In this document: piece by piece, positions 35,188 through 44,462 of the stretch
How positions within the stretch are numbered: position 1 is the stretch's first letter
Layout: each line of letters starts with the position of its first letter
Assembly: GCA_029838215.1 (NCBI GenBank)
Contig: JALGVI010000001.1
Coordinates: 1-64,000 of the forward strand
Source of the DNA: Candidatus Helarchaeota archaeon
GTDB taxonomy: Archaea; Asgardarchaeota; Lokiarchaeia; Helarchaeales; RDOG01
Direction: 5' to 3'
DNA: 64,000 nt
Position numbers and translations under genes: made by a program
Notes under the pieces: generated by a model
Databases searched by the model: none
What the model was told of the DNA's origin: nothing
The model's input: only the letters and a program-made list of their open reading frames with translations

Positions 35188-36294
35188 TTATCTTTGAGGT
35201 TTAATCGTTCGGTAAGGAAATACTCCACGTATGAATCCGAGCCCGAATCCTATATGAATTATTGGATACATGAGAATCAAGTAAATTGCGCCTTTTTTGT
35301 TTTCAAAGCGAGTGATAGATTTAACTGTAAAAAGCAAGGTTAACAAGAAGTATAATCCAAGAACTGCTACAAAAAACCATTGAAGAACCGTATCAAATGG
35401 AATATTTAAAAACGGAAAATTTCCAAGCAAATAATAACGAAAAAACACGTTCACAATGAGAGTTATTAGAGCAAGAATTCCAAATCCAAAAAGATAAATC
35501 ACGAATAATGTTGGAACCAAATAGTATATTCTAAAAGAATCGTGATGTTTTTTCGTTATGAGTGCTCTTGCTTGACCAAACTCGTACATTCGCTTGTAGA
35601 ATTTTTTTATTGTAGTTCTTCGATAGAACTTGACTTTTGCACGCGTGGTTGCCAGAATCTTATAGCCTTTCTTCCGTATGCGATAATTCATTTCAAAATC
35701 ATCGCCACTAAAAAGTTTTTCATCGTGCATTCCGACTTCCAGTAAAACCGACTTTCTATAAAAAGCAAAAGATACGGAATTCACTTCATATACATCGCTT
35801 TTTTTATCCGAAGTGATTTGTTTCGATTCTGCGGTTTGAAATCCTCCAAAAGCCGAGTTGAGAGCTATTTGTTGAGCTTCTGTAACAGGGTTGGCGTTAG
35901 CCGTTAGCGTCGTGCTTCCAACAGCTGCAACGTTCCTACCGCTCTCTATTAAAATGGTTGATAATGTCGATATCCAGTCATGAGGAGCAATTGTATGTCC
36001 TCCAATTAGTCCCAGAATTTCAGCCTTCGCTTCAAGTATTCCCATATCTAAGCCAGGAGATGCCAATTTTTTTTGATTATCTAGCATCTTGATGCGTCCA
36101 GGATGCATTTTCATGATATTCTCAATAATATTTCGCGTGTTGTCCTCCGACATTCCTTCCGCTATGATGATCTCATATCGATCCATGGGATAATCTTGAT
36201 TTAATAATGCCTCTAGACATTCTTGGATGTGCTTTTCTTCATTCCTTACAGGAATGATAATAGAAATAAAAGGAGTTTCTTCTTCGCTCATCAA
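35188..36294 (-). CDS. Membrane GT2-family glycosyltransferase
   Basis: 368 residues. The GT-A domain has ISIIIPVRNEEKHIQECLEALLNQ, the EGMSEDNTRNI stretch, and an FSGDDFEMNYRIRKKGYKI motif with acidic residues. Two to three hydrophobic helices fill about 265-350. The layout resembles ExoA-type transferases that act at the membrane on lipid-linked sugars. A basic tail (FPYRTIKPQR) closes the protein. The acetyltransferase gene lies 16 bases upstream. Confidence 0.88.
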   Translation of the reverse strand: MMSEEETPFISIIIPVRNEEKHIQECLEALLNQDYPMDRYEIIIAEGMSEDNTRNIIENIMKMHPGRIKMLDNQKKLASPGLDMGILEAKAEILGLIGGHTIAPHDWISTLSTILIESGRNVAAVGSTTLTANANPVTEAQQIALNSAFGGFQTAESKQITSDKKSDVYEVNSVSFAFYRKSVLLEVGMHDEKLFSGDDFEMNYRIRKKGYKILATTRAKVKFYRRTTIKKFYKRMYEFGQARALITKKHHDSFRIYYLVPTLFVIYLFGFGILALITLIVNVFFRYYLLGNFPFLNIPFDTVLQWFFVAVLGLYFLLTLLFTVKSITRFENKKGAIYLILMYPIIHIGFGLGFIRGVFPYRTIKPQR

Positions 36295-36310
36295 TCTTCA
36301 CGAAAACTGT

Positions 36311-36898
36311 TCATTCTCTTTTTTTCATTACTTTACAGGGATTTCCGAACGCAATTACATTAGGGGGAATATTCTTCGTCACAACTGAACCTGCACCGAT
36401 TAAGCTATTTTCGCCGATTTCTATCCCGGGCAAGATAATGGCACCCGAACCAATGGAACATTTCTTCCGGAGAATTGGTCCAATCAAAACAGATTTATCC
36501 CGTGCGGGCGGAAATTTATCATTCGTGGTTTTTGCAAATGGTCCCATAAATACACCATCTTCAATCGTGACACCCCACGTGACATACACGCCGCTTTGGA
36601 TGCTGACGTTATTTCCTATATTGCAATTTCCATCGATTATGCTATTCGTGCCGATTATCACGTTATTTCCAATGGTTGTTTTTTCTCGAACCATTATATT
36701 ATGACCGGTGATAAATCCATTACCTATCACGACACCACCATATATGATAGAACCTGAACGAATCGTAGCGTTTTCACCAATTATTAAAAGTTCATCATTG
36801 ATACCCAGCTCAACATTATTTCCAATTTCAGTATCTTTACCAACCTTGACTTGTTCGTGGAAAATCACGTTTTTACCCAATTTTATAGATTCATCCAT
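36311..36898 (-). CDS. WbpD-like hexapeptide acyltransferase
   Basis: 195 residues of left-handed beta-helix: repeated hexapeptides such as IGNNVIIGTNSIIDGNC and IGNNVSIQSGVYV. The stretch GVTIEDGVFMGPFAKTTNDKFPPAR is close to the substrate/acetyl-CoA loop of WbpD-type N-acetyltransferases. With the WbpB- and WbpE-like genes in the same direction it could finish a 2,3-diacetamido-uronic acid. Other sugar O-acetyltransferases share the fold, so the assignment is moderate. Confidence 0.82.
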   Translation of the reverse strand: MDESIKLGKNVIFHEQVKVGKDTEIGNNVELGINDELLIIGENATIRSGSIIYGGVVIGNGFITGHNIMVREKTTIGNNVIIGTNSIIDGNCNIGNNVSIQSGVYVTWGVTIEDGVFMGPFAKTTNDKFPPARDKSVLIGPILRKKCSIGSGAIILPGIEIGENSLIGAGSVVTKNIPPNVIAFGNPCKVMKKRE

Positions 36899-37023
36899 TC
36901 ATTTCAACAACCGAATTCTTTTTGACTACGTGAAGATCGTAAGATGATTTCGTTAATCTAGTTTATCTTCTATAATACAAACCTTTTTATTTTTTTAAAC
37001 ATGGTTTGATTTAGTAATTTTTG

Positions 37024-37050
37024 CTGAGTCGAAATGACGAAACGAATCAG
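37024..37050. other. Imperfect inverted repeat between divergent glycan genes
   Basis: CTGAGTCG and CGAATCAG form an 8-base inverted repeat with one mismatch around an 11-base loop. It lies in the 226-base gap between the divergent acetyltransferase and GT2 genes, which otherwise holds AT-rich promoter sequence. It could be an operator or a chance palindrome. Confidence 0.25.
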
Positions 37051-37124
37051 ACAAAAAAATTATTAGAATGTTTATGGTAATTTCTTAACAAATTTGTTGA
37101 TTCTGATAGAAAAGGGGCTATTAA

Positions 37125-37820
37125 TTGAAGCCAGACGTCTCGATTGTAATTCCCGCCTATAATGAAGAAAAGACAATATACAATTTAATCAAAGGTATTC
37201 ATGAAACGTTTAACTCGGGTTATGCCGAAATTATTGTCGTAGATGATGGTTCAACGGATAACACTACCAAATTAGCTGCAAAAATTCCAGGTATCAAAGT
37301 GTTGAAAAATGACAGAAATCTTGGCTATGGTGGTGCGATTCTTACGGGTATATTTGAAGCCAAAGGAGATATAATAGTAACCATTGATGGAGACGCGCAA
37401 AACAAGCCCAAAGAAATAAATTTACTCATTCAACCCATTTTAAAAAATGATTATGATTTTGTCGTTGGGGCTCGTCATAAGGGCATGACATTTAGTCCCA
37501 TTCCAATTTTTAAGCGGGTCGCCGAAACCGTCGTTCGTTTTGTGTTGAAATTCATGTATGGAATTGATATTTCGTACTCGCAAAGCGGCTTTCGTGCGAT
37601 GAAACGAAAGGTCTTACGTCGTATAATGCCCCTGTATGAGTATAAATTCGCTTTTAGCATGGAACTCTTAATGAAAACGGTTAAAAACGGGTTTCGGATA
37701 AAAGAAGTTCCCATTACGTTTATGGCCAGACCACACGGTTGTAGCCGTGTTAATGTCTTTAGGGATGGCTTAAGAATCATCTACGTGATGATAAAACACA
37801 TTTTAATGAAGGAAAAATGA
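37125..37820 (+). CDS. DPM1-like GT2 glycosyltransferase without membrane helices
   Basis: 231 residues from a TTG with AAGGGG about ten bases upstream. The GT-A domain is compact: VSIVIPAYNEEKTIYNLIKGI, VVDDGSTDNTT, GYGGAILTGIFEAKGDIIVTIDGDAQNKP with the DxD site, and SGFRAMKRKVLRRI. No transmembrane helix follows. Such enzymes make polyprenyl-phosphate-linked sugars, as dolichol-phosphate-mannose synthase does. A second DPM-like gene with membrane helices lies nearby at 38510. Confidence 0.9.
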   Translation: MKPDVSIVIPAYNEEKTIYNLIKGIHETFNSGYAEIIVVDDGSTDNTTKLAAKIPGIKVLKNDRNLGYGGAILTGIFEAKGDIIVTIDGDAQNKPKEINLLIQPILKNDYDFVVGARHKGMTFSPIPIFKRVAETVVRFVLKFMYGIDISYSQSGFRAMKRKVLRRIMPLYEYKFAFSMELLMKTVKNGFRIKEVPITFMARPHGCSRVNVFRDGLRIIYVMIKHILMKEK

Positions 37821-37822
37821 AA

Positions 37823-38488
37823 TTATTTTTCCGTGGACTCGTCTTTCTTTTCTTTCTTGTCAGGTTTATTATCGCTTATCGTGAAATAGATTAATAATAG
37901 GATGAGCAGACCGATGATAAAGATCACGACGTACTGTCCACCGAAAGAGGTTAACAATACTTGAGGCCACCCGATAAATGGAATGTTCAAGATCATTCGT
38001 CCGATCACTTGTCGCCTACCACTATAGAAATATGGAGTGGGATAAGTGTCTGCGGCATCATTATTGTCTCCTTTTGTCTTAAACCATTTGCCATTATAAT
38101 AGCTGTTATTATTTGCGGGTTGATTAATGATGGGCACGATGTCATTATCTTCATAAATTTCAATGACTCGATGGATGACAGGATATCCCGGTTTGGAACC
38201 ACCCCAAAAATCAGTATAAAAAATAATAATGTCACCGACTTGTACTTGATCTTCCGGAATGCCTTGAACAACTATGAAATCACCCACGTTGAGCGTTGGA
38301 ACCATGCTTGTAGAAATTACGACAGTATAAGGCATCTCGGTTTGAAGCGTGATCATTGAACCGAAAAAAAATCCTCCGACAGTTCCAAAGATAGTGCCGA
38401 TGATCAGGATTAGGACAAGGAACTTCTTCACGAGTGAGTTTTTAAAAAAATGTTTGAGTCGGTTTTTCGCCGTCATTTTTTCTGTCAT
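37823..38488 (-). CDS. Signal peptidase I, archaeal/ER type
   Basis: 221 residues. An N-terminal helix anchors it (KKFLVLILIIGTIFGTVGGFF). The catalytic Ser is in STSMVPTLNVGD; the second catalytic residue is His in VIHRVIEI, as in the ER SEC11/archaeal group, not Lys as in bacteria. KGDNNDAADTYP supplies the Asp. A second helix near the C-terminus (YVVIFIIGLLILLLIYF) and a charged tail follow. It removes signal peptides from exported proteins. Its place inside the glycan locus may tie it to surface-protein maturation. Confidence 0.93.
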   Translation of the reverse strand: MTEKMTAKNRLKHFFKNSLVKKFLVLILIIGTIFGTVGGFFFGSMITLQTEMPYTVVISTSMVPTLNVGDFIVVQGIPEDQVQVGDIIIFYTDFWGGSKPGYPVIHRVIEIYEDNDIVPIINQPANNNSYYNGKWFKTKGDNNDAADTYPTPYFYSGRRQVIGRMILNIPFIGWPQVLLTSFGGQYVVIFIIGLLILLLIYFTISDNKPDKKEKKDESTEK

Positions 38489-38509
38489 CTGACTTCAATC
38501 TGTCTTCCA

Positions 38510-39745
38510 TTAATCGCGTTCGGGTTTCACGCGACGAATATCTCTCGTAATGAACATGTCTGCAAGTAATGCAAATAGAAGAATTTGAATTCCCAAGATC
38601 AAGAGAATTGCACACAACATGACAAGTCCCACGTGGTATGCTCCAATGCCTGCCGCAGTGAGAAAGAGATAATATGCTCCGACCAAAATGCCCAATGCCA
38701 TAAAAACAACGCCAAATGAACCAAAAAGGGATAGCGGATGATAATCACGGTAAATTCGTAATCCTATTACGGAGACATTTAAGCCATAATCTGCAGGATC
38801 TGATATTAGACGGGATTTTCCAAAAGGTCTCTTGAGGAATTTCACGGGAACATCGATGAGTCGAAACCCTTCGTAAGCCGCTCTGATGATCATCTCCTGA
38901 GTATAGCTATAATTAGACGTGATGGGAATTTCTTCTAGGATTTCCTTACGGAAAGCACGAAAACCCGTTGCAGAATCAGTTAAATGAAGGTCGGTAAAGC
39001 GGTTAGTAGCCCATGTAAAGACTTTATTTCCGAGTTTTTTAACGAAACTCATTCTTTCAATAGACCCTTTTTCCATGAATCTAGAACCCAGTGCCAAATC
39101 TGCTTCATTTGACAAGATTGGTTGCAATAATTTTGGAATTTCATCAGGGTCATATTGTCCATCCGCATCAATCGTTATGACGATGCTTGCATCGAGGCGA
39201 AGTGCATTTTTAAACGCTTTTTTCATGGTCACTCCCAATCCCATTTGATAATCATTCGAAATCACCAAAGCTCCCGCATTTTTTGCAACTATAGCGGTCT
39301 TATCAGTAGAGCCATCATTTATTACAAGCACTTCTGTAACGTGTTTAAGCGTTCCTTTTATAACTGTACCAATAGAACCTTCTTCATTGTGTGCGGGGAT
39401 GATGGCAACGATTTTCGGCTTATCCATGAAATTTGGTAACTTCGTTGAAACCAAATAGGGCGCCTTCCTCTTGCGGTAAAAAAGCCTGCTAATGTAATGA
39501 AAAATTAAAGTTGCAAACCCACCTAAGAAACACCACCAAGAAAACATGATGAAGAGAGAAAGTACGTTAAATACAGGCCAAAATATGAGCGGCCAAGTAA
39601 ACGCCAAAATGATATAGTGCAATAAATTTGGATAAAAGATGAATATGTCGATGAAAAGAAATATGATCCCAATTAATAGAGACCCTACCAGCACTAGAAA
39701 TGCCAATGCTAACAGGGACCATGCAATGCTCCTGAGAATAGGCAT
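38510..39745 (-). CDS. DPM1-like GT2 glycosyltransferase with N- and C-terminal membrane helices
   Basis: 411 residues. Two to three N-terminal helices (about 10-90) precede the GT-A domain, which has IVAIIPAHNEEGSIGTVIKG, VINDGSTDKTA, DASIVITIDADGQYDPDEIP and DSATGFRAFRKEILEEI. The last 70 residues hold two more helices (GVVFMALGILVGAYYLFL). The layout matches polyprenyl-phosphate sugar transferases. It lies 21 bases upstream of the signal peptidase gene on the same strand. Confidence 0.92.
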   Translation of the reverse strand: MPILRSIAWSLLALAFLVLVGSLLIGIIFLFIDIFIFYPNLLHYIILAFTWPLIFWPVFNVLSLFIMFSWWCFLGGFATLIFHYISRLFYRKRKAPYLVSTKLPNFMDKPKIVAIIPAHNEEGSIGTVIKGTLKHVTEVLVINDGSTDKTAIVAKNAGALVISNDYQMGLGVTMKKAFKNALRLDASIVITIDADGQYDPDEIPKLLQPILSNEADLALGSRFMEKGSIERMSFVKKLGNKVFTWATNRFTDLHLTDSATGFRAFRKEILEEIPITSNYSYTQEMIIRAAYEGFRLIDVPVKFLKRPFGKSRLISDPADYGLNVSVIGLRIYRDYHPLSLFGSFGVVFMALGILVGAYYLFLTAAGIGAYHVGLVMLCAILLILGIQILLFALLADMFITRDIRRVKPERD

Positions 39746-39784
39746 GTCATTTTCTCCAGTTTCTTTTTGAATTTCAAATAAGAA

Positions 39785-39794
39785 TTTAAATTTT
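39785..39794 (+). promoter_or_regulatory. TATA box of a leaderless GT4 gene
   Basis: TTTAAATTTT is centred about 27 bases before the ATG at 39816, with no ribosome binding site in between. The spacing predicts a transcript that begins at the start codon. Confidence 0.5.
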
Positions 39795-39815
39795 TACGAT
39801 AAAAGTATTTATGTA

Positions 39816-41015
39816 ATGAAAGAAAAAAACAATCTCTCAATATTGATGATTACGCACAAGACAGAATCTTTTGTAAGGGACATTGCACGGTTTGTGCAGA
39901 AAAATGGACACGATGTATATTTATATGGTCCAATGCCATCCAAGAAAGATCTAAAACCTTTGCTTTCTTCGGGTGTAAAGTTGTTTCCCATGAATATAAA
40001 AGGTATTCTAACATCTGGAGAAAAAATTGGTGACAATTTTTTGAGTTCTCCAAGAAAGGAAATGATTAGGTTCGTTTTTGCTTCATTGAAGACACTCAGT
40101 AGAATTTTATTGACATATCGAGTTGATGTAATTCATGCTCATTGGGTACTTCCATCAGGATTCATTGCAGGTATTCTTTCACGCATCTTCAGGATCCCTG
40201 CCATCGTAACAGCACATGGACGTTCAATTTATTTGAATCCTCAAGTTGGTTTTATCGTGCCGCAAAAGCGCTATGCGAGAATTTTACTTGAAATGTCATT
40301 TCTAAATTTAAAAAAAATAGTAGCTGTAAGCAGAGATGCCATTTTTCATGCTCTCCAGCGCGGTGCGAAACAGGATAGGTGCGTGGTAATTTATAACGGA
40401 ACTGATGAACAATTATTTAATCCCGATGTTTCAGGGATGAACGTGAAATCAAAATGGGGACTGAAAAAGGATTTCGCACTTGTTGCGGTGAGAAAATTCT
40501 ACAAGCGAAAAGGATTACAATATTTAATTCAGGCACTCCCAGGCGTCATTGATGAAATCCCAGACGTGAAGCTAATACTTCTCGGGGATGGTCCATTAAA
40601 AAAAACCTTAGAACGCCAAGTTAAAGAATTAAACATTTCTAATCACGTGATTTTTACGGGAATGGTTCCCAATAGAAAAGTTCCAGAGTATTTAGCTGCA
40701 GCTGACGCGTGCTTGGTTCCTTCTTTAGAAGAAGGTTTCGGTGTTGCAGCTGTCGAAGCGATGGCAATGAAAAAACCCTTGATTAGCACGCAAGCGGGAG
40801 GATTAAGAGAAGTCGTTGATGAAAAAACGACAATACTTGTTCCTCCCCGAGATTCCCAGGCCATTGCTCAAGCAATCATTCGCTTGTGGAAGAACCCAGA
40901 AATGAGAAAAAAACTCGGTGAAGCCGGACGTAAAAAAGTTCTCCAAAAATTCAACTGGAACCGAGCTGCAAGAGAATATATTAAACTCTATAATCAAATA
41001 CTCAAGCATTCATAA
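39816..41015 (+). CDS. GT4-type glycosyltransferase
   Basis: 399 residues. N-terminal NLSILMITHKTESFVRDIARF, acceptor region DVIHAHWVLPSGFIAGIL and VTAHGRSIYLNPQ. Donor domain ALVAVRKFYKRKGLQYLIQAL, LILLGDGPLKKTLERQV, VIFTGMVPNRKVPEYLAAAD and SLEEGFGVAAVEAMAMKKPLI. All GT4 signatures are intact. Its 3' end overlaps the convergent nucleotidyltransferase gene by six bases. Confidence 0.92.
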   Translation: MKEKNNLSILMITHKTESFVRDIARFVQKNGHDVYLYGPMPSKKDLKPLLSSGVKLFPMNIKGILTSGEKIGDNFLSSPRKEMIRFVFASLKTLSRILLTYRVDVIHAHWVLPSGFIAGILSRIFRIPAIVTAHGRSIYLNPQVGFIVPQKRYARILLEMSFLNLKKIVAVSRDAIFHALQRGAKQDRCVVIYNGTDEQLFNPDVSGMNVKSKWGLKKDFALVAVRKFYKRKGLQYLIQALPGVIDEIPDVKLILLGDGPLKKTLERQVKELNISNHVIFTGMVPNRKVPEYLAAADACLVPSLEEGFGVAAVEAMAMKKPLISTQAGGLREVVDEKTTILVPPRDSQAIAQAIIRLWKNPEMRKKLGEAGRKKVLQKFNWNRAAREYIKLYNQILKHS

Positions 41016-42341
41016 CGTAGTCTTTTTTCTTTTAGCAAGTAGAAGATTTTTCTGAGCAGAGACTGTTGCTCTTGCAAGAAGTAGCCATCCTTCTAGATCA
41101 TTATTTAGAGCAAAGGAAGTCACGCAGACATGGTTTAAGAATTTTCGTGCCATCTTTAATTTTTCTTCTTCTAAAACTAATTCTTGTGCGTCATTCACGT
41201 TCATTAATGCAGAAAGTAGCAGACACGCAGTTACGTAAACATAAAACCTTGGGGAGGCATATCCCCGATTAAAGATTCCTGTAATAATTCTACGAAAACA
41301 TCCATTTTTAATTTGGAATTTTAGATATTCATGAGCCTGAATGAACCGCGACAGAAGAGGTCCAACTAAACGAACCACGGCACGTTTATCCTTCAAGTAG
41401 TAAGATATATATTCTGAATAGAAATTGATTTTGAGATAATTGAAGAGATCAAAATTTACCATCTTTCCAATTAATTCACCTTTTGTGGCATGAGTTTTGA
41501 TCATATAACCCAAAACCGTGAGGAGATCTTTTTTTGTTTCCATCCAAACGCTTGCTAAGCCATTTTCAAAAGGACTTGAGATTGGTTTCAGTTTATAAGA
41601 AGTACAGGTTTTTACTTTCATTGTAAGATCAGGTATTTTTTCTTGAAGATCTGGCATTTTTCGTGAAAGTACTTGATCAAATAGTGAAGCTCGTTCTTCA
41701 TAAGTAGGGGCATAGAAATTCCCTGCTAAGGAAAGAGCAGTACAGATTTCGACATACGTCTTTGCACATTCATAAATCAGAGACTGTCCTTTCTTCGAAT
41801 CTGGAGTGATTTCAGAATCCCAAGGATTATTTTCTAAAAGTCCAATTAATTTGTTACAAAGAATTCGAATTCCGCTTACCCTTGCAATTCTTGCGGATGT
41901 TAGAGGGATGAGATGAAGTAAATTCTCACCATGTAAAATTAATCCATTTTTCTTCAACTCATAATTGCTCAGGTCAGGAGGGAGCTTGCGTAACTTTCGG
42001 CATGAAATGAACTCGATATTTATGTGAAAATCACCAGGGGCATGACCTTCATACCATTGGCTTGATATTCCCAAGATTGAATTCAAAGAATCAATTAACT
42101 GCTTGTATTTCGTTGAACTGATCTGCTCATCCGTGATCACGACCAAATCATAATCCTTCAGGGGAATAACCTGATTTGGTTCCTTAAAATAGACAGACCC
42201 TTCCCCACGAGCAAAACCTCCAGTTAATATAATAGCATTAACATTCACGATTCGAGTCCTAATCTCACCCACGATTCTTTGTAGTTGATTTTCAATGTAT
42301 TGATCAACTACCGGATCATCAAATTTTGAATATTTTCCCAT
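41010..42341 (-). CDS. Nucleotidyltransferase-fold protein, substrate unknown
   Basis: 443 residues from the ATG at 42341, six bases after GAGGA. Residues about 35-85 form a minimal NTase core: ILTGGFARGEGSVYF with the GG motif, then DYDLVVITD with two acidic metal ligands; IEFIS may supply the third. The remaining 350 residues are helical and not recognised. Such proteins transfer a nucleotide to a protein, RNA or small molecule. It is last of a three-gene run with a GT2 transferase and an alkaline-phosphatase-superfamily enzyme. Confidence 0.72.
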   Translation of the reverse strand: MGKYSKFDDPVVDQYIENQLQRIVGEIRTRIVNVNAIILTGGFARGEGSVYFKEPNQVIPLKDYDLVVITDEQISSTKYKQLIDSLNSILGISSQWYEGHAPGDFHINIEFISCRKLRKLPPDLSNYELKKNGLILHGENLLHLIPLTSARIARVSGIRILCNKLIGLLENNPWDSEITPDSKKGQSLIYECAKTYVEICTALSLAGNFYAPTYEERASLFDQVLSRKMPDLQEKIPDLTMKVKTCTSYKLKPISSPFENGLASVWMETKKDLLTVLGYMIKTHATKGELIGKMVNFDLFNYLKINFYSEYISYYLKDKRAVVRLVGPLLSRFIQAHEYLKFQIKNGCFRRIITGIFNRGYASPRFYVYVTACLLLSALMNVNDAQELVLEEEKLKMARKFLNHVCVTSFALNNDLEGWLLLARATVSAQKNLLLAKRKKTTL

Positions 42342-42363
42342 CAACACTCCTCTTTTTCGACAA

Positions 42364-43593
42364 TCAATTGAATGGTTTTCCTGGAAGTTTTAATTCATTT
42401 TGAAGGTTCATTAATTTCAAAATAGTTGGAACGAAGTCAATGAATTCTCGGTGTTCTTCATTTTTGGTAGAAGTGTTTTGCCCATCCTGACAAAGGAAGA
42501 ATGGATCTAATTCGGAATTCTTGACGGGATAACCGTGCATTCCCTTGATAAAATTTTTACCTTGATAATAATTAGGGGTTAGGAGCGTTCCCTTATCCGC
42601 TAAAAAGATTAAATTTCCATTTCGATCACGCATTTCTGGAGAAAAATTTAAGTGATACTCCTGCAATTCATCACCATTTAACACGTGTCCTCCTTTTAAA
42701 TTTGATAATTCTTCAGCAATTTCGCCAATCACCCTTGTATCTCGCACAAAAAATCGCCACAAAATAGAATCTAAGAAAGAATCAAATTTTGATCCGTGTT
42801 TTTTCCTAAGAGCTTTTAATATTGGTTGAACGGGAAGAGCTTGAGTTACATTCGTCATGCCGTGGTCCGAAAATACGATAAATGAAGGATTTTTAAGCAT
42901 TTTCTCAAAACCCTGCATAATATATTTGACTTGAGCATCAGTTTTCCTCAAGCATTCACGAGTTTGTCTTGAGCGTGTTCCCGTTCGATGTTGAACACCA
43001 TCTAAATTAAAAAACCTAATGAAATAAAAATCTCTTCTTGTATTGCTTCCCAAAATCTTCATGACTGCTTTCATCGTATCGGAGTCACCGTGAACGTTGG
43101 GGAAGTTTACAATTTCATATGAAATCTTATTTACGCGAAATACATCAAAGAGAGTCTTGACACGTCCCAAAGCACCCTCTTGATCAATCCGCTTTGGCAT
43201 GGCAAACGCAAATTTATGCAATTCATCCCATGGAATTAACGTGGTGCGAGGAAACTGTGAAAATCCATATATTTTCTTTGTAAGATGGCAGATAGGGGCG
43301 GTTAGGATTTTTCGGAGAGTCAAGTTTTTGATCTTGTCGAGAAAAATGTCCTGAATCCCGGTCATTAATGGATTTTTTGTCCATTGAAATTCTGAATGAG
43401 CAGGAGAATATTGAAAATCTGTCCAAATACCGTGAATCTCAGCATGTTGACCTGAAAATAATGTCGGTTCAATCCCTCGAAATGATAATAAGGGAGTTAT
43501 CCTTCCAAATATTGCTTTTTCAGAAAGATTGGAAAGGAAGGGAGTATTTTGATGCGTGATCTGCGAAAAACCCATTGCATCTACCATGATCAT
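42364..43593 (-). CDS. Alkaline-phosphatase-superfamily enzyme (phosphodiesterase/phosphotransferase-like)
   Basis: 409 residues. Metal sites of the superfamily are seen: N-terminal MVDAMGFSQ (Asp), catalytic Thr in GIEPTLFSGQ, Asp/His in LDGVQHRTG, IVFSDHGMT and a late His in MHGYPVK. No signal peptide or membrane helix is evident, so it is probably cytoplasmic, unlike lipid-A-type transferases. GAGGA follows directly on the stop of the upstream GT2 gene, giving close coupling. It may hydrolyse or transfer a phosphodiester on a glycan precursor. Confidence 0.82.
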   Translation of the reverse strand: MIMVDAMGFSQITHQNTPFLSNLSEKAIFGRITPLLSFRGIEPTLFSGQHAEIHGIWTDFQYSPAHSEFQWTKNPLMTGIQDIFLDKIKNLTLRKILTAPICHLTKKIYGFSQFPRTTLIPWDELHKFAFAMPKRIDQEGALGRVKTLFDVFRVNKISYEIVNFPNVHGDSDTMKAVMKILGSNTRRDFYFIRFFNLDGVQHRTGTRSRQTRECLRKTDAQVKYIMQGFEKMLKNPSFIVFSDHGMTNVTQALPVQPILKALRKKHGSKFDSFLDSILWRFFVRDTRVIGEIAEELSNLKGGHVLNGDELQEYHLNFSPEMRDRNGNLIFLADKGTLLTPNYYQGKNFIKGMHGYPVKNSELDPFFLCQDGQNTSTKNEEHREFIDFVPTILKLMNLQNELKLPGKPFN

Positions 43594-43607
43594 TACAAGA
43601 GCTTTCC

Positions 43608-44441
43608 TCAGTGCTTCACGCCTCCTAAAATGATCTTTCCGTGCATGTATCCGGCAAGATAAGAAAGTGAAAGAAAAGCATCCAAGATATTATAACGTCG
43701 TTCTTTAGTAATGAGTTTTGGTTTGGCAACTTGTCTTGATTTAGAAAGCCCGCCATCATATGCTCTTGTCATTAAATTCTTAAATTTGGTTCGTTCACGC
43801 GGAATAATGTGAGAAACAACTACTTTTGGATCGTATATCACTTTATAAAATCCTCTTAAGCGCAAGCAATAATCAGTTTCTTCTCCGCCGAGTAATGTTC
43901 CAGGAATTCGTCCCAAGTTCGTATCAAATTTTCCAATGTTATCATAAACTTCTTTCTTCAAGGAGAAATTACACCCAATGACTTTCTCCGTGACCATCAC
44001 GTGATCACCTAAATCCATGAGTGATAACCATTCTCGCGCTAACACGGATTTCTTCACGATACTTGAAACGCGTTCACTCCAAATGGGCTGAATTTTACCA
44101 CCGACTATTCCAATTTTTTCATCGTTAAGGAATCGTTCTCTGATCCTCCCAACCCAATCATTTCTAGCAATGGCATCATCATCAATAAATGACACGATCT
44201 CGCCTTCGGCACTTTCAACACCAGTATTTCTTGCATGACTCAATCCCAGACGATCTTCATAAACAATCTTGAATTGAAACTCATCTTGCAGTTTCAAAAT
44301 CGTTTCACGATTCCTCGAATTTGTGATCACGATAACCTCATCGGGAGAACAGGTTTGATCCTTCAGGGATTGCAAGCATTGCTTCAAGAGCGGACCGCAC
44401 GAGAGAGTTGGAACGCAAACAGAAATTGATGATTCAGTCAT
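43608..44441 (-). CDS. GT2-family glycosyltransferase
   Basis: 277 residues from the ATG at 44441; a longer frame starts at 44465. GT-A motifs: ISVCVPTLSCGPLLKQCLQSL, GLSHARNTGVESAEGEIVSFIDDDA and LGGEETDYCLRLRGF. No membrane helix is clear apart from a weak one near the C-terminus. It leads the three-gene run. A candidate TATA element for a leaderless or very short leader lies about 28 bases upstream on the minus strand. Confidence 0.88.
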   Translation of the reverse strand: MTESSISVCVPTLSCGPLLKQCLQSLKDQTCSPDEVIVITNSRNRETILKLQDEFQFKIVYEDRLGLSHARNTGVESAEGEIVSFIDDDAIARNDWVGRIRERFLNDEKIGIVGGKIQPIWSERVSSIVKKSVLAREWLSLMDLGDHVMVTEKVIGCNFSLKKEVYDNIGKFDTNLGRIPGTLLGGEETDYCLRLRGFYKVIYDPKVVVSHIIPRERTKFKNLMTRAYDGGLSKSRQVAKPKLITKERRYNILDAFLSLSYLAGYMHGKIILGGVKH

Positions 44442-44462
44442 TGCCAAATTTAACCTCAAACA

